Positions 50,757 through 58,651 of a stretch of DNA of 64,000 bases are shown here, in pieces. The DNA comes from Oscillospiraceae bacterium (GTDB lineage Bacteria > Bacillota > Clostridia > Oscillospirales > CAG-272): assembly GCA_015064415.1 (NCBI GenBank), contig SVSG01000002.1:1-64000 (forward strand), in the 5' to 3' direction. Every line of letters starts with the position of its first letter. Position 1 is the stretch's first letter. Under the pieces are notes generated by a model that was given only the letters and a program-made list of their open reading frames with translations, was not told the DNA's origin and did not search any database. Made by a program: the position numbers and the translations under genes.

Positions 50757-51242
50757 ATGCAGCGTGTTTCCAAAGAGAATTACTATCTGGACATTGCCCA
50801 GACCGTGGCGGAGCGTGCCACGTGCCTGCGCCGTCGCTTCGGCGCGATCATTGTGAAAAATGACGTCATCGTTTCCACCGGATATAACGGCGCCCCCCGT
50901 GGGCGCAAGAACTGCTCGGATCTCGGCTTTTGCTACCGCGAAAGGATGCAGATCCCGCGCGGCGAGCGCTACGAGCTGTGTCGCTCGGTGCATGCCGAGC
51001 AGAACGCCATCATCGCCGCCCCCCGCGATCAGATGCTGGGCGCTACCCTGTATATGGCCTGCACCCTGCCCGACGGCACGCTGGAGAGCGGGTGTAACAG
51101 CTGTATGATGTGCAAGCGCACCATCCTCAACGCGGGCATTTCCACCGTGGTGGTGCGGGACACGCCCACCGAATACCGCGTCATCAACGTGATCGACTGG
51201 ATCGACGACGACGATTCGCTGAGCGGAAAGTTCGGGTACTGA
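50757..51242 (+). CDS. Deoxycytidylate deaminase (ComEB-like)
   Basis: VSTGYNGAPRG; VHAEQNAIIAAPRDQMLGATLYMACTLP; CNSCMMCKRTILNAGI. Confidence 0.92.
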   Translation: MQRVSKENYYLDIAQTVAERATCLRRRFGAIIVKNDVIVSTGYNGAPRGRKNCSDLGFCYRERMQIPRGERYELCRSVHAEQNAIIAAPRDQMLGATLYMACTLPDGTLESGCNSCMMCKRTILNAGISTVVVRDTPTEYRVINVIDWIDDDDSLSGKFGY

Positions 51243-51243
51243 G

Positions 51244-51852
51244 ATGAAAAAGATCGGCTTTTTGTGCATGCTTTTGCTTGCCGCTTTTCTGCTTGTCGGC
51301 TGCGGTGCGCGCTTTGAGGCGACCAAGACGGGGTACACCGACACCAAAACGGACCGCCATTACACGGCGCTCTCCTCCGCCTTTGAGGCGGCCGCGGGCG
51401 GCGAAACCGTGGGGGAATACGAGGATGAGGAATACGGCCGCGTGGTGAGCTTCCGCGTGATCCCGAAGGCGGATGCCGCACGCTTTCTCACGGACGGATA
51501 CGGTTTTGTGTACTGTGCGGACGAGAGCGAGCCCGATGTGAAAAGCTGGCGCGTGAAGGCGATCCTTGTGTGTGAGGAGGACGCCATCAGCGTGGAGAAG
51601 AACCGCCTCACCGACGAGGGCGTGATCGCGCAGATCCAGACCCTTTGGTTTGAGGGGGAGGAGGGCGACCGCCCGATGGAAAAGGCAACGCACGTCCGCC
51701 GCTTGAAGCTGGCGAGCGACGATTGCCCCGGCATTTACTATTGCTTTAATTATTACGTTTACGAGGATGGGACGGCCTGCTTCTACGACGCGGAAAGTCG
51801 CCGCACGGTGATGCTGCCCACAGAGCTTGTGGCCGCGATCCCGATCATCTGA
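51244..51852 (+). CDS. Hypothetical lipoprotein
   Basis: MKKIGFLCMLLLAAFLLVGCGA lipobox. Confidence 0.75.
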   Translation: MKKIGFLCMLLLAAFLLVGCGARFEATKTGYTDTKTDRHYTALSSAFEAAAGGETVGEYEDEEYGRVVSFRVIPKADAARFLTDGYGFVYCADESEPDVKSWRVKAILVCEEDAISVEKNRLTDEGVIAQIQTLWFEGEEGDRPMEKATHVRRLKLASDDCPGIYYCFNYYVYEDGTACFYDAESRRTVMLPTELVAAIPII

Positions 51853-51863
51853 AAGGAGTGCGT

Positions 51864-52394
51864 ATGGACACACAGCAAGTCATGGAAAAGCAATGCGACA
51901 ACGCGGGGCAAGCCCCCCGTCGGATCCTGTTTGTCTGTACGGGCAACACCTGCCGCTCCCCGATGGCCGAGGCGCTTTTGAAGGATCGCGCCCGCCCGCG
52001 CGAGGTCTGCTCGGTGGGGGAAAGCACCGACGTGCCCCCCTTTGAGGTCAGCTCGGCAGGGCTTTACGCAAGTGAGGGGGCACCCATAACCCCCGCGGCG
52101 GCCGAGGCGCTCGCACAAGCGGGCGTGGTGGCCACGCCGCAGAATAATTACCCCGCGCATGCGGCGAAAAACGTGAGCGCGGAGCTGGTGGCGTGGGCAG
52201 ACGAGATCGTGGGGCTTACCGCCGCGCATGCGATGGAGCTTTTGATGCGCTTTCCGCAGGCGGCAACCAAGATCCGCACGCTGCCGATGGATATTGCAGA
52301 CCCTTACGGTGGGGATGCCGAGGTGTATCGCCTGTGCCTTACACAGCTGCGCTACGCGCTGGAGCTGGCCTATTTCACGGAGGGTGAGGCATGA
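51864..52394 (+). CDS. Low-molecular-weight protein-tyrosine-phosphatase family protein
   Basis: ILFVCTGNTCRSPMAEALLKD; MDIADPYGGDAEVYRLC. Confidence 0.88.
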   Translation: MDTQQVMEKQCDNAGQAPRRILFVCTGNTCRSPMAEALLKDRARPREVCSVGESTDVPPFEVSSAGLYASEGAPITPAAAEALAQAGVVATPQNNYPAHAAKNVSAELVAWADEIVGLTAAHAMELLMRFPQAATKIRTLPMDIADPYGGDAEVYRLCLTQLRYALELAYFTEGEA

Positions 52395-52834
52395 CGGCGC
52401 AGCGCTTGGAAAAAGAGCATCTGGCGGCGGTGGCCGCACTGGAGCGCGAGACCTTCAAGAACCCTTGGAGTGAGCAGGCGCTGGCATTGCTTTGCGGCGA
52501 GATGGCCACGGGCGTGGTCGTGATGGACGGCGCGCGCGCCGCCGCATACGGCGGCATGATGTGCGTGGCGGGAGAGGGACAGATCACCAATATCGGCACC
52601 TCCCCCGACTATCGCAGGCGCGGTCTTGGCACGGCCGTGATGGCCGCCTTGATCGCGGAAGCCCAAGCGCGTGGCCTTTGTGAGATCTCGCTGGAGGTGC
52701 GTGAGAGCAACGTGGCGGCGATCGCACTGTATGAAAAATTCGGATTTCGCATGATGGGGAAGCGTCCCCGCTTTTACACCAACCCCACCGAGACGGCGTT
52801 TGTGATGCTGCTTGCACTCGGCGGGGCAGAATAA
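52391..52834 (+). CDS. rimI: Ribosomal protein S18 alanine N-acetyltransferase
   Basis: ITNIGTSPDYRRRGLGTAVMAALIAEA; LEVRESNVAAIALYEKFGFRMMGKRPRFYTNPTE; next to tsaD. Confidence 0.92.
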   Translation: MTAQRLEKEHLAAVAALERETFKNPWSEQALALLCGEMATGVVVMDGARAAAYGGMMCVAGEGQITNIGTSPDYRRRGLGTAVMAALIAEAQARGLCEISLEVRESNVAAIALYEKFGFRMMGKRPRFYTNPTETAFVMLLALGGAE

Positions 52835-52845
52835 CGGAGAAAGCT

Positions 52846-53868
52846 ATGTATATTTTAGGAATGGAAAGCTCTTGTGACGAGACCTCTGCCGCCGTGGTGC
52901 GCGCAAAGGACGGGCGTCTTGAGATCCTTTCCAATATTGTGGCATCGCAGATCGAAACCCACCGTCTGTACGGCGGCGTGGTGCCGGAGATCGCCAGTCG
53001 CGCCCATATCGAGGCCGTGACGGGGATCACCCGCGAGGCGCTGGAGGGGGCGGGGATCTCGCTTTGTGACGTGGGGGCCGTGGCGGTCACTGCGTTCCCG
53101 GGCCTCATCGGCGCGTTGCTTGTCGGCGTGAATTTCGCCAAATCCCTGGCATTTGCCAATCATATCCCGCTGGTGGCGGTCAACCATATCAAGGCGCACG
53201 TGGCGGCGGCCTATCTTTCCTGTGAGGCGCTGAAACCGCCCTTTCTTGCCGTGGTGGTGTCGGGGGGGCATACCTCGATCTACGACGTGCGCGATCCGAT
53301 CGATTTTGAGGAGATCGGCGCCACGCGCGACGATGCCGCAGGCGAGGCGTTCGATAAGATCGGCCGTGTGATCGGGCTGCCCTATCCCGGTGGGGCCGCA
53401 CTGGACAAGCTGGCCTACGAGGGGGATGCGCATGCCATCAAGCTCCCCTCGCCCGCGCTTGGAAAGGACACGCTGGACTTTTCCTTCAGTGGCCTCAAGA
53501 CGGCGGCGCTGAATTACATCAATCATTGCAATCAGCAACAGCTTGAGGTGCCGCGCGCGGACCTTGCCGCCTCCTATACCGAGGCGATCGTCGCGGGCGT
53601 TGCCGCGAAGGCCGAGCAGGCGTTGTTGCAGACGGGCCGCAAAACGCTGGTGCTGGCAGGGGGCGTTGCCGCCAACTCGCATCTGCGTCGCCGATTGGAG
53701 AGCGTGTGCGCGGCACACGGCGTCAGCATGTGCGTGCCGCCCCTGTCGCTTTGCGGGGATAACGGTGCGATGGTGGCCGCGGCGGGCTATTTTGAGTATG
53801 AGGCGGGGCATTTTGCCGCGACCGACCTCAACGCCTCGGCGCAAGACCCCGCCAACTGGCGTGTTTGA
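52846..53868 (+). CDS. tsaD: tRNA threonylcarbamoyladenosine biosynthesis protein TsaD
   Basis: ILGMESSCDETSAAVV; NHIKAHVAAAYL; VVVSGGHTSIYDV; LAGGVAANSHLRRRL. Confidence 0.97.
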   Translation: MYILGMESSCDETSAAVVRAKDGRLEILSNIVASQIETHRLYGGVVPEIASRAHIEAVTGITREALEGAGISLCDVGAVAVTAFPGLIGALLVGVNFAKSLAFANHIPLVAVNHIKAHVAAAYLSCEALKPPFLAVVVSGGHTSIYDVRDPIDFEEIGATRDDAAGEAFDKIGRVIGLPYPGGAALDKLAYEGDAHAIKLPSPALGKDTLDFSFSGLKTAALNYINHCNQQQLEVPRADLAASYTEAIVAGVAAKAEQALLQTGRKTLVLAGGVAANSHLRRRLESVCAAHGVSMCVPPLSLCGDNGAMVAAAGYFEYEAGHFAATDLNASAQDPANWRV

Positions 53869-53920
53869 GCTTTGTCAAGCCCTTTTTGCCCTTTTTTGCA
53901 AAAAAATATAATTTCGGCGT

Positions 53921-54130
53921 TTTGGATAAACTTGAAAAAAATAAGTTTTCCACATGACTTTTCCACAGCTTTGTGGAAAAGCCGCCCCTTTTACACATCT
54001 ATGTAAAGATTTACGGGCACTTTGTGAAAAAAAGATGCAAAAAAAGCAAAAAGAAGCAAAATAAAAGCCTTTTTCTGTGGAAAAGCTTGTTGAAACTGTG
54101 GATAAGTGCGTCTGTCAACTCTGTGGAAAA
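53921..54130. promoter_or_regulatory. DnaA-box cluster in an AT-rich intergenic region
   Basis: TTTTCCACA at 53946 and 53959; TGTGGAAAA at 53972, 54076 and 54122; perfect TGTGGATAA at 54097; one-mismatch TTTGGATAA at 53921. Confidence 0.7.
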
Positions 54131-54203
54131 CCGCAGATGTGTCAAAAATGACTGTTTCAAGGGGTATTGTGCAAAACCACAAAAGGCATTGTGAGGATGA
54201 AAA

Positions 54204-54881
54204 ATGGAAGAGAAAATGAAGAAAAACGAACAGAAGACGGCACATAAGACAGAATACGTCAGCCCCGCCGTCATCAAGCGCCTGCCGCGCTATTTTCGCT
54301 ATCTGCGCGAGCTGATCCGTGAGGGCACGATGCGCGTCAGCTCCAGCGAGCTTTCCGCAAGGATGCATATGACGGCCTCTCAGATCAGACAGGACCTTAA
54401 CTGCTTCGGCGGCTTCGGTCAGCAGGGGTACGGCTATAACGTGCAGTACTTATACACCAAGATCTCCGAGCTTCTGGGCGTGGGAGAGGGCTATTCCGCC
54501 ATCATCGTGGGGGCGGGAAATCTCGGCCGCGCGCTGATTCGCAACTCCATGTTTGAAAAGCGCGGCGTGGACGTCATTGCCGCCTTTGACGTGGACCCGC
54601 AACAGATCGGGCGAAAGCTGGACGGGGTCGTGGTGCGCTCTATGGACGAAATTGCGGATTTTTGTCAACGGCACACGGTGGATATCGCCGTGCTGACCCT
54701 GCCCAAGGAGTCCACCGCAGACGTGGTGCGCACGCTTTCCCGCGCAGGGGTGCGCGCGTATTGGAATTTTACCAGTACGGACCTGCAGGACATTGACCCC
54801 ACGTGCATTGTGGAGACCGTGCATCTGGGAGATTCGTTGATGACGCTGAGCTACCGCTTGCGGAGCAAGGAGGACGTATGA
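54204..54881 (+). CDS. rex: Redox-sensing transcriptional repressor Rex
   Basis: VIKRLPRYFRYLRELI; SSSELSARMHMTASQIRQDLNCFGGFGQQGYGYNV; IIVGAGNLGRAL. Confidence 0.96.
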   Translation: MEEKMKKNEQKTAHKTEYVSPAVIKRLPRYFRYLRELIREGTMRVSSSELSARMHMTASQIRQDLNCFGGFGQQGYGYNVQYLYTKISELLGVGEGYSAIIVGAGNLGRALIRNSMFEKRGVDVIAAFDVDPQQIGRKLDGVVVRSMDEIADFCQRHTVDIAVLTLPKESTADVVRTLSRAGVRAYWNFTSTDLQDIDPTCIVETVHLGDSLMTLSYRLRSKEDV

Positions 54882-55837
54882 AGATCGGCTTTTGCTTTGG
54901 AGAGCGCGTAGCGGTTTTGCCCGCCGCCATCACGGCGCATCTGGACAAGGCATCCAAAAAGGACATTCAAATTTTGTTGGAGCTGGCGGCGGAGCCGCTG
55001 AGCTTCCATGATTTCGCCGCCGCCTGTGCGGGCGTTGCCGCCCGCGTGGGGTGCAGCACGGCAGAGATCGACGCCGCCGTTGCCTTCTGGCGCGGAACGG
55101 GCGTGCTTACCATTGGGGAGGCGGAGGCCCCCGCGACCGAGCCCGCCGCCACCAGGCAGACAAGCGCGGTCGCGCCGCGCGTGCTGTCGGACAAGGGGCT
55201 GCCCACCTACAGCACGGAGGAGCTTTCCGACATTCTTTCCCAGCGCGCGGAGCTTGCACAGCTGTTGGACGATTGCCAGCAGGTGTTCGGCAAGATCTTC
55301 AACACGGGCGAAATTGCCATCATTGCGGGGCTTCTGGATTATCTCGGCCTTGACGGCGAGTACATTTTGCTTTTGCTGACGCATTGCCGCAATATGGAGA
55401 AAAAATCCTTACGATACGTGGAGAAAATGGCGATCACGCTGCATGACGAGGGCATCCACGGCGCAAGAGAGCTGGAAACAAGATTGCAGAATATCGAGCT
55501 GATGGCCAAGGCCACGGGCCGCGTGCGTGCCATTTTCGGCATTACCGCCCGCGCACTGACCTCTAAGGAAAAGGGATTGCTGGAATCCTGGATCTGCAAG
55601 ATGAAGTTTGATGACGTGATGATCACGCGTGCTTACGAGATGACGGTGGACGCCATCGGCAAGCCGTCGATGCCCTATGCCAACAAGATCTTGGAGCGCT
55701 GGTTTGCGGACGGATATCGCACGATCGCGGACGTGGACAAGGCGCTTGACGAGTACAAGAAAAAGAAAAATAACGGATCCAGCTTTGACGTGGATGAGTT
55801 TTTCGAGGTGGCCTTGCGCCGCACCTACAAGGACTAA
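54878..55837 (+). CDS. DnaD/DnaB-type replication initiation protein
   Basis: GEIAIIAGLLDYLGLDGEYILLLLTHC; YEMTVDAIGKPSMPYANKILERWFADGYRTIADV. Confidence 0.88.
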   Translation: MKIGFCFGERVAVLPAAITAHLDKASKKDIQILLELAAEPLSFHDFAAACAGVAARVGCSTAEIDAAVAFWRGTGVLTIGEAEAPATEPAATRQTSAVAPRVLSDKGLPTYSTEELSDILSQRAELAQLLDDCQQVFGKIFNTGEIAIIAGLLDYLGLDGEYILLLLTHCRNMEKKSLRYVEKMAITLHDEGIHGARELETRLQNIELMAKATGRVRAIFGITARALTSKEKGLLESWICKMKFDDVMITRAYEMTVDAIGKPSMPYANKILERWFADGYRTIADVDKALDEYKKKKNNGSSFDVDEFFEVALRRTYKD

Positions 55838-55846
55838 GGAGCAGTT

Positions 55847-56824
55847 ATGGCATACAACAGAGAAAATTACGCCCGTATCCGTACGGAGTTTCAAACGAAA
55901 TATATGCTGGCAGAGGAGGAGGCCGCGCGCCGCACCGAGGCGTTGCACCGCAAATCTCCCGATCTGCGTGCGATCGACCGCGCACTTTCCCAAACGGGCA
56001 TCAAAATTGCCATGGCCGCGCTGGGCACGGGCGAGGAGTACAAGGAAAAGCTTGACGCCGTGGAGAAGGAAAACATGGAGCTGCAGGCCCGCCGTGCCGC
56101 GATCCTTGCACAGCTTGGCTATCCTGCCGACTACACCAAGCCCCCGTATGAGTGCGAGAAGTGCAACGACAGCGGCTTTGTCGGCACGAAAATGTGCGAT
56201 TGCATGCGCCGCGAGCTGGTGCTGGCGGCGTTTGAGAGCTCGGGCATCGGGTCGCTTTTGCGCACGCAGAGCTTCGACAGCTTCAAGCTTGACTATTATC
56301 CCGCAGGGGAAACGCGCGATCTGATGCAGAAAAATCTGTCGCTCTTGCGCGAGTACGCGGAGGAGTTTTCACCGCAGTCGGACAGTCTTATTTTCTGCGG
56401 CCCCACGGGGCTTGGCAAAACGCATCTTTCCACGTCGGTGGCGCGTCGCGTGATCGAGCGCGGCTTTGATGTGTACTACACTACCGCGTTGCAGATGTTT
56501 GCGGATTTTGAGCACGCGCGCTTCGGCACGGATATGGGCATGCAGACCACCGTTTCCCTGGAGCGTTATACCTCCTGCGAATTGCTGATCCTGGATGATC
56601 TTGGCACCGAGGTGACCAACCAGTTTACCAATTCCTGCCTGTACCTTGTGATCAACGAGCGCATCAATAAGCACCTGCCCACCATCATCAACACCAACCT
56701 GACGGGCAAAGAGATCAAGCAAAGATATACCGACCGTATCGCCAGCCGCATCCTTGGGGATTTCAGACCGTTTTTGTTTGCGGGGACGGATATCCGCCGT
56801 TTGAAATTGAGCGAAAAAGCATAA
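55847..56824 (+). CDS. DnaC/DnaI-type ATP-binding helicase-loader
   Basis: CEKCNDSGFVGTKMCDCM; LIFCGPTGLGKTHLSTSVARRVIERGFDVYYTTA; LLILDDLGTEVTNQF. Confidence 0.9.
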   Translation: MAYNRENYARIRTEFQTKYMLAEEEAARRTEALHRKSPDLRAIDRALSQTGIKIAMAALGTGEEYKEKLDAVEKENMELQARRAAILAQLGYPADYTKPPYECEKCNDSGFVGTKMCDCMRRELVLAAFESSGIGSLLRTQSFDSFKLDYYPAGETRDLMQKNLSLLREYAEEFSPQSDSLIFCGPTGLGKTHLSTSVARRVIERGFDVYYTTALQMFADFEHARFGTDMGMQTTVSLERYTSCELLILDDLGTEVTNQFTNSCLYLVINERINKHLPTIINTNLTGKEIKQRYTDRIASRILGDFRPFLFAGTDIRRLKLSEKA

Positions 56825-56825
56825 A

Positions 56826-56867
56826 AAACGCGTACCGTGTGCACACTAAACACGGTACGCTATTTTT
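56826..56867 (+). terminator. Terminator after the rex-dnaD-dnaC/I genes
   Basis: GCGTACCGTGT...ACACGGTACGCTATTTTT. Confidence 0.75.
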
Positions 56868-56885
56868 ATGAGAGGGGGAACTGAC

Positions 56886-57344
56886 ATGTCAGTGACGAAG
56901 GAAAAAAAGATGGCCGACGAGGCGTATTTTATGAGCGAGATCTATAAAAACACCAAGATGGGATCGGATGCCATCATCAATTTGTTGCCCTGCGTGCGGG
57001 ATGACGCCATGCGCAGTGCGATGACAAGACAACTGGACGGGTATGAAAAGTATGCCGCCCGCGCCGCCAAGCATCTGGAGGAGGAGGGGATCTGCCCCAA
57101 GGAGGAAAACTGGTTCGCGCGGATCTCCGCGCGCATCGGGATGGCCTTCAACACGATGGTGGATTCCACGGGCAGCCATATCGCACAAATGATGGTCGAG
57201 GGGTCGAATATGGGTGTTACCGATCTTACCAAGCTGCTCAATACCTTCGAGCCGCGCGGCAGCGCCACCGAGGCCGTGCGCCTCGCGCACGAGGTGCTGG
57301 AGTTTGAACAGCATAATCTTGAGGTTATGAGAAGGTATTTGTAA
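56886..57344 (+). CDS. Helical protein of unknown function (ferritin-like/DUF2383-like?)
   Basis: DEAYFMSEIYKNTKMGSDAIINLLPCV...EFEQHNLEVMRRYL; alpha-helical pattern. Confidence 0.6.
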   Translation: MSVTKEKKMADEAYFMSEIYKNTKMGSDAIINLLPCVRDDAMRSAMTRQLDGYEKYAARAAKHLEEEGICPKEENWFARISARIGMAFNTMVDSTGSHIAQMMVEGSNMGVTDLTKLLNTFEPRGSATEAVRLAHEVLEFEQHNLEVMRRYL

Positions 57345-57354
57345 GGGCGCGAGT

Positions 57355-57410
57355 GGGGGCAACCTTTTGCGAAAGGTTGCCCCCACACCCCCATCCAAAA
57401 GCTTTTGCAC
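57355..57410 (+). repeat. 3'-end G5/C5 hairpin element, copy 3
   Basis: GGGGGCAACCTTTTGCGAAAGGTTGCCCCC-ACACCCCCATCCAAAAGCTTTTGCAC. Confidence 0.75.
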
Positions 57411-57430
57411 AGGAGGGAAGGGCGGGTAGC

Positions 57431-57512
57431 CGCTTCGCTTGCGAAATATCTTGAAGGTGTGCTTAAATATCAAAAAGTGCCAAAACGGTATGAGAAAACG
57501 GCAGTTTTTGTT
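57431..57512 (+). repeat. Dispersed ~82-bp intergenic repeat, copy A
   Basis: about 84% identical to 58458-58539 by manual alignment. Confidence 0.75.
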
Positions 57513-57584
57513 GCGGAACGCTTTGTGCACGGATGGATATATATCGCATATGGCGGTGTAGGGCGAGGGCTTGCTCCCGCCGGA

Positions 57585-57645
57585 TATGTATCGCGGATGA
57601 CGGGCGAACAATGGTCGCCCCTACGGGTTTGTGCATAGCCGTTTT
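57585..57645 (+). repeat. GCATCGCGGATGACGGGCGACCAATGGTCGCCCCTACGG-type module
   Basis: tatcgcggatgacgggcgaacaatggtcgcccctacgggtttgtgcatagccg; related copies at 57950-58030 and 58283-58440. Confidence 0.7.
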
Positions 57646-58061
57646 GTGCATCGCAAAGACTACTCACCCACCGCTTACGCGGTCCCCCCTCCCTCACAAG
57701 GGAGGGACTACTGTAACCCATTCTTTTCACAACAGACGGAACGTTTTAGGAAATTTCAAACAAAAGTGAAATTTTACCGTCTATTGAAGAAAGCGAAAAC
57801 GTTGTTTGTCCCTCCCCAATGCAGGCTGTCCTCGCCCACGCAAAGCGTGATGCGAGCACGTCGACACTCCGCTACGCGTCGGTCGCGGGAGGGTGGCACC
57901 CGTAGGGTGACGGGTGAGGATGCTCTGGCGCGAAGAATTTTGTGCATACCCGCCGTTTGTGCATCGCGGATGGCGGGCGATTTGGCTCGCGAAGCGAGGT
58001 GGGGAATGACCCCTACGGTTTGTGCGCTGTTTTCAAAAACAAAAAAATTTCTCTTTTTTGC

Positions 58062-58275
58062 GTCATCCTGAGCGAGCGAACAAACGCGAGCCGAAGGATC
58101 TCGCCCGCGCAAAGCAAGCGCGGGCGCGGTGTGTATGCGCCAAACTCCTGCATTAAATGTTACTTTGCGTGCATGGAACTGCAACGCTTTTACTTAGATC
58201 CCGCAACGGCTTCGCCTTGCGGTTTGCTCGCTTGCTTCGCTGCACCTCGCAAACTTCGACTGCGCTCAGGATGAC
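58062..58275. mobile_element. MITE-like palindromic element (214 bp) with 13-bp perfect terminal inverted repeats
   Basis: GTCATCCTGAGCG (58062-58074) and CGCTCAGGATGAC (58263-58275); no coding sequence recognised. Confidence 0.55.
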
Positions 58276-58282
58276 ACGGACG

Positions 58283-58440
58283 GTTATGCATCGCGGATGG
58301 CGGGTCATTCGTGAATGACCCCTACGGGTTTGTGCGCAGCCGGTTATGCATCGCGGATGACGGGCGACCAATGGTCGCCCCTACGGATCTGTGCGAAGCC
58401 GTTTTGTGCATCGTGAATGACCCCTACGAGTTTGTGCGCA
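58283..58440 (+). repeat. Tandem modules GCATCGCGGATGRCGGGY...CCCCTACGRRTYTGTGCGMAGCCG (three, last truncated)
   Basis: Units start near 58286, 58345 and 58407; each has an internal palindrome (tcattcgtgaatga, gggcgaccaatggtcgccc). Confidence 0.7.
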
Positions 58441-58457
58441 GCCGAGGATGCGGAAAG

Positions 58458-58539
58458 CACTTTGCTTGCGAAATATCTTAAAGGCGCGCTTAAACATCAA
58501 AAAGTGCCCGAACGGTATAAGAAAACGGCAATTTTTAAC
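58458..58539 (+). repeat. Dispersed ~82-bp intergenic repeat, copy B
   Basis: See 57431-57512. Confidence 0.75.
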
Positions 58540-58542
58540 AAA

Positions 58543-58572
58543 AAAGGATGCGCATTGAACACGCATCCTTTT
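58543..58572. terminator. Hairpin terminator
   Basis: AAAAGGATGCGcattgaacaCGCATCCTTTT. Confidence 0.7.
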
Positions 58573-58576
58573 CATT

Positions 58577-58636
58577 GTGTAAAAGGTTTTGGAAGGGGGT
58601 GCGGGGGAGCCCTTTTTTCAAAAGGGCTCCCCCGCC
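58577..58636 (-). repeat. 3'-end G5/C5 hairpin element, copy 4 (after the kdgK-like gene)
   Basis: gtgtaaaaggttttggaagggggtgcgggggagcccttttttcaaaagggctccccc. Confidence 0.75.
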
Positions 58637-58651
58637 ACACATGCCTTTCCC

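Noticed and set aside
53870-54200. Chromosomal origin (oriC)
   Set aside because: DnaA boxes are present, but dnaA, dnaN and other usual origin neighbours are not; a non-origin DnaA-box cluster is the simpler call without genome GC skew
58283-58440. CRISPR array
   Set aside because: Units are adjacent and similar throughout, with no unique spacers between constant repeats and no cas genes
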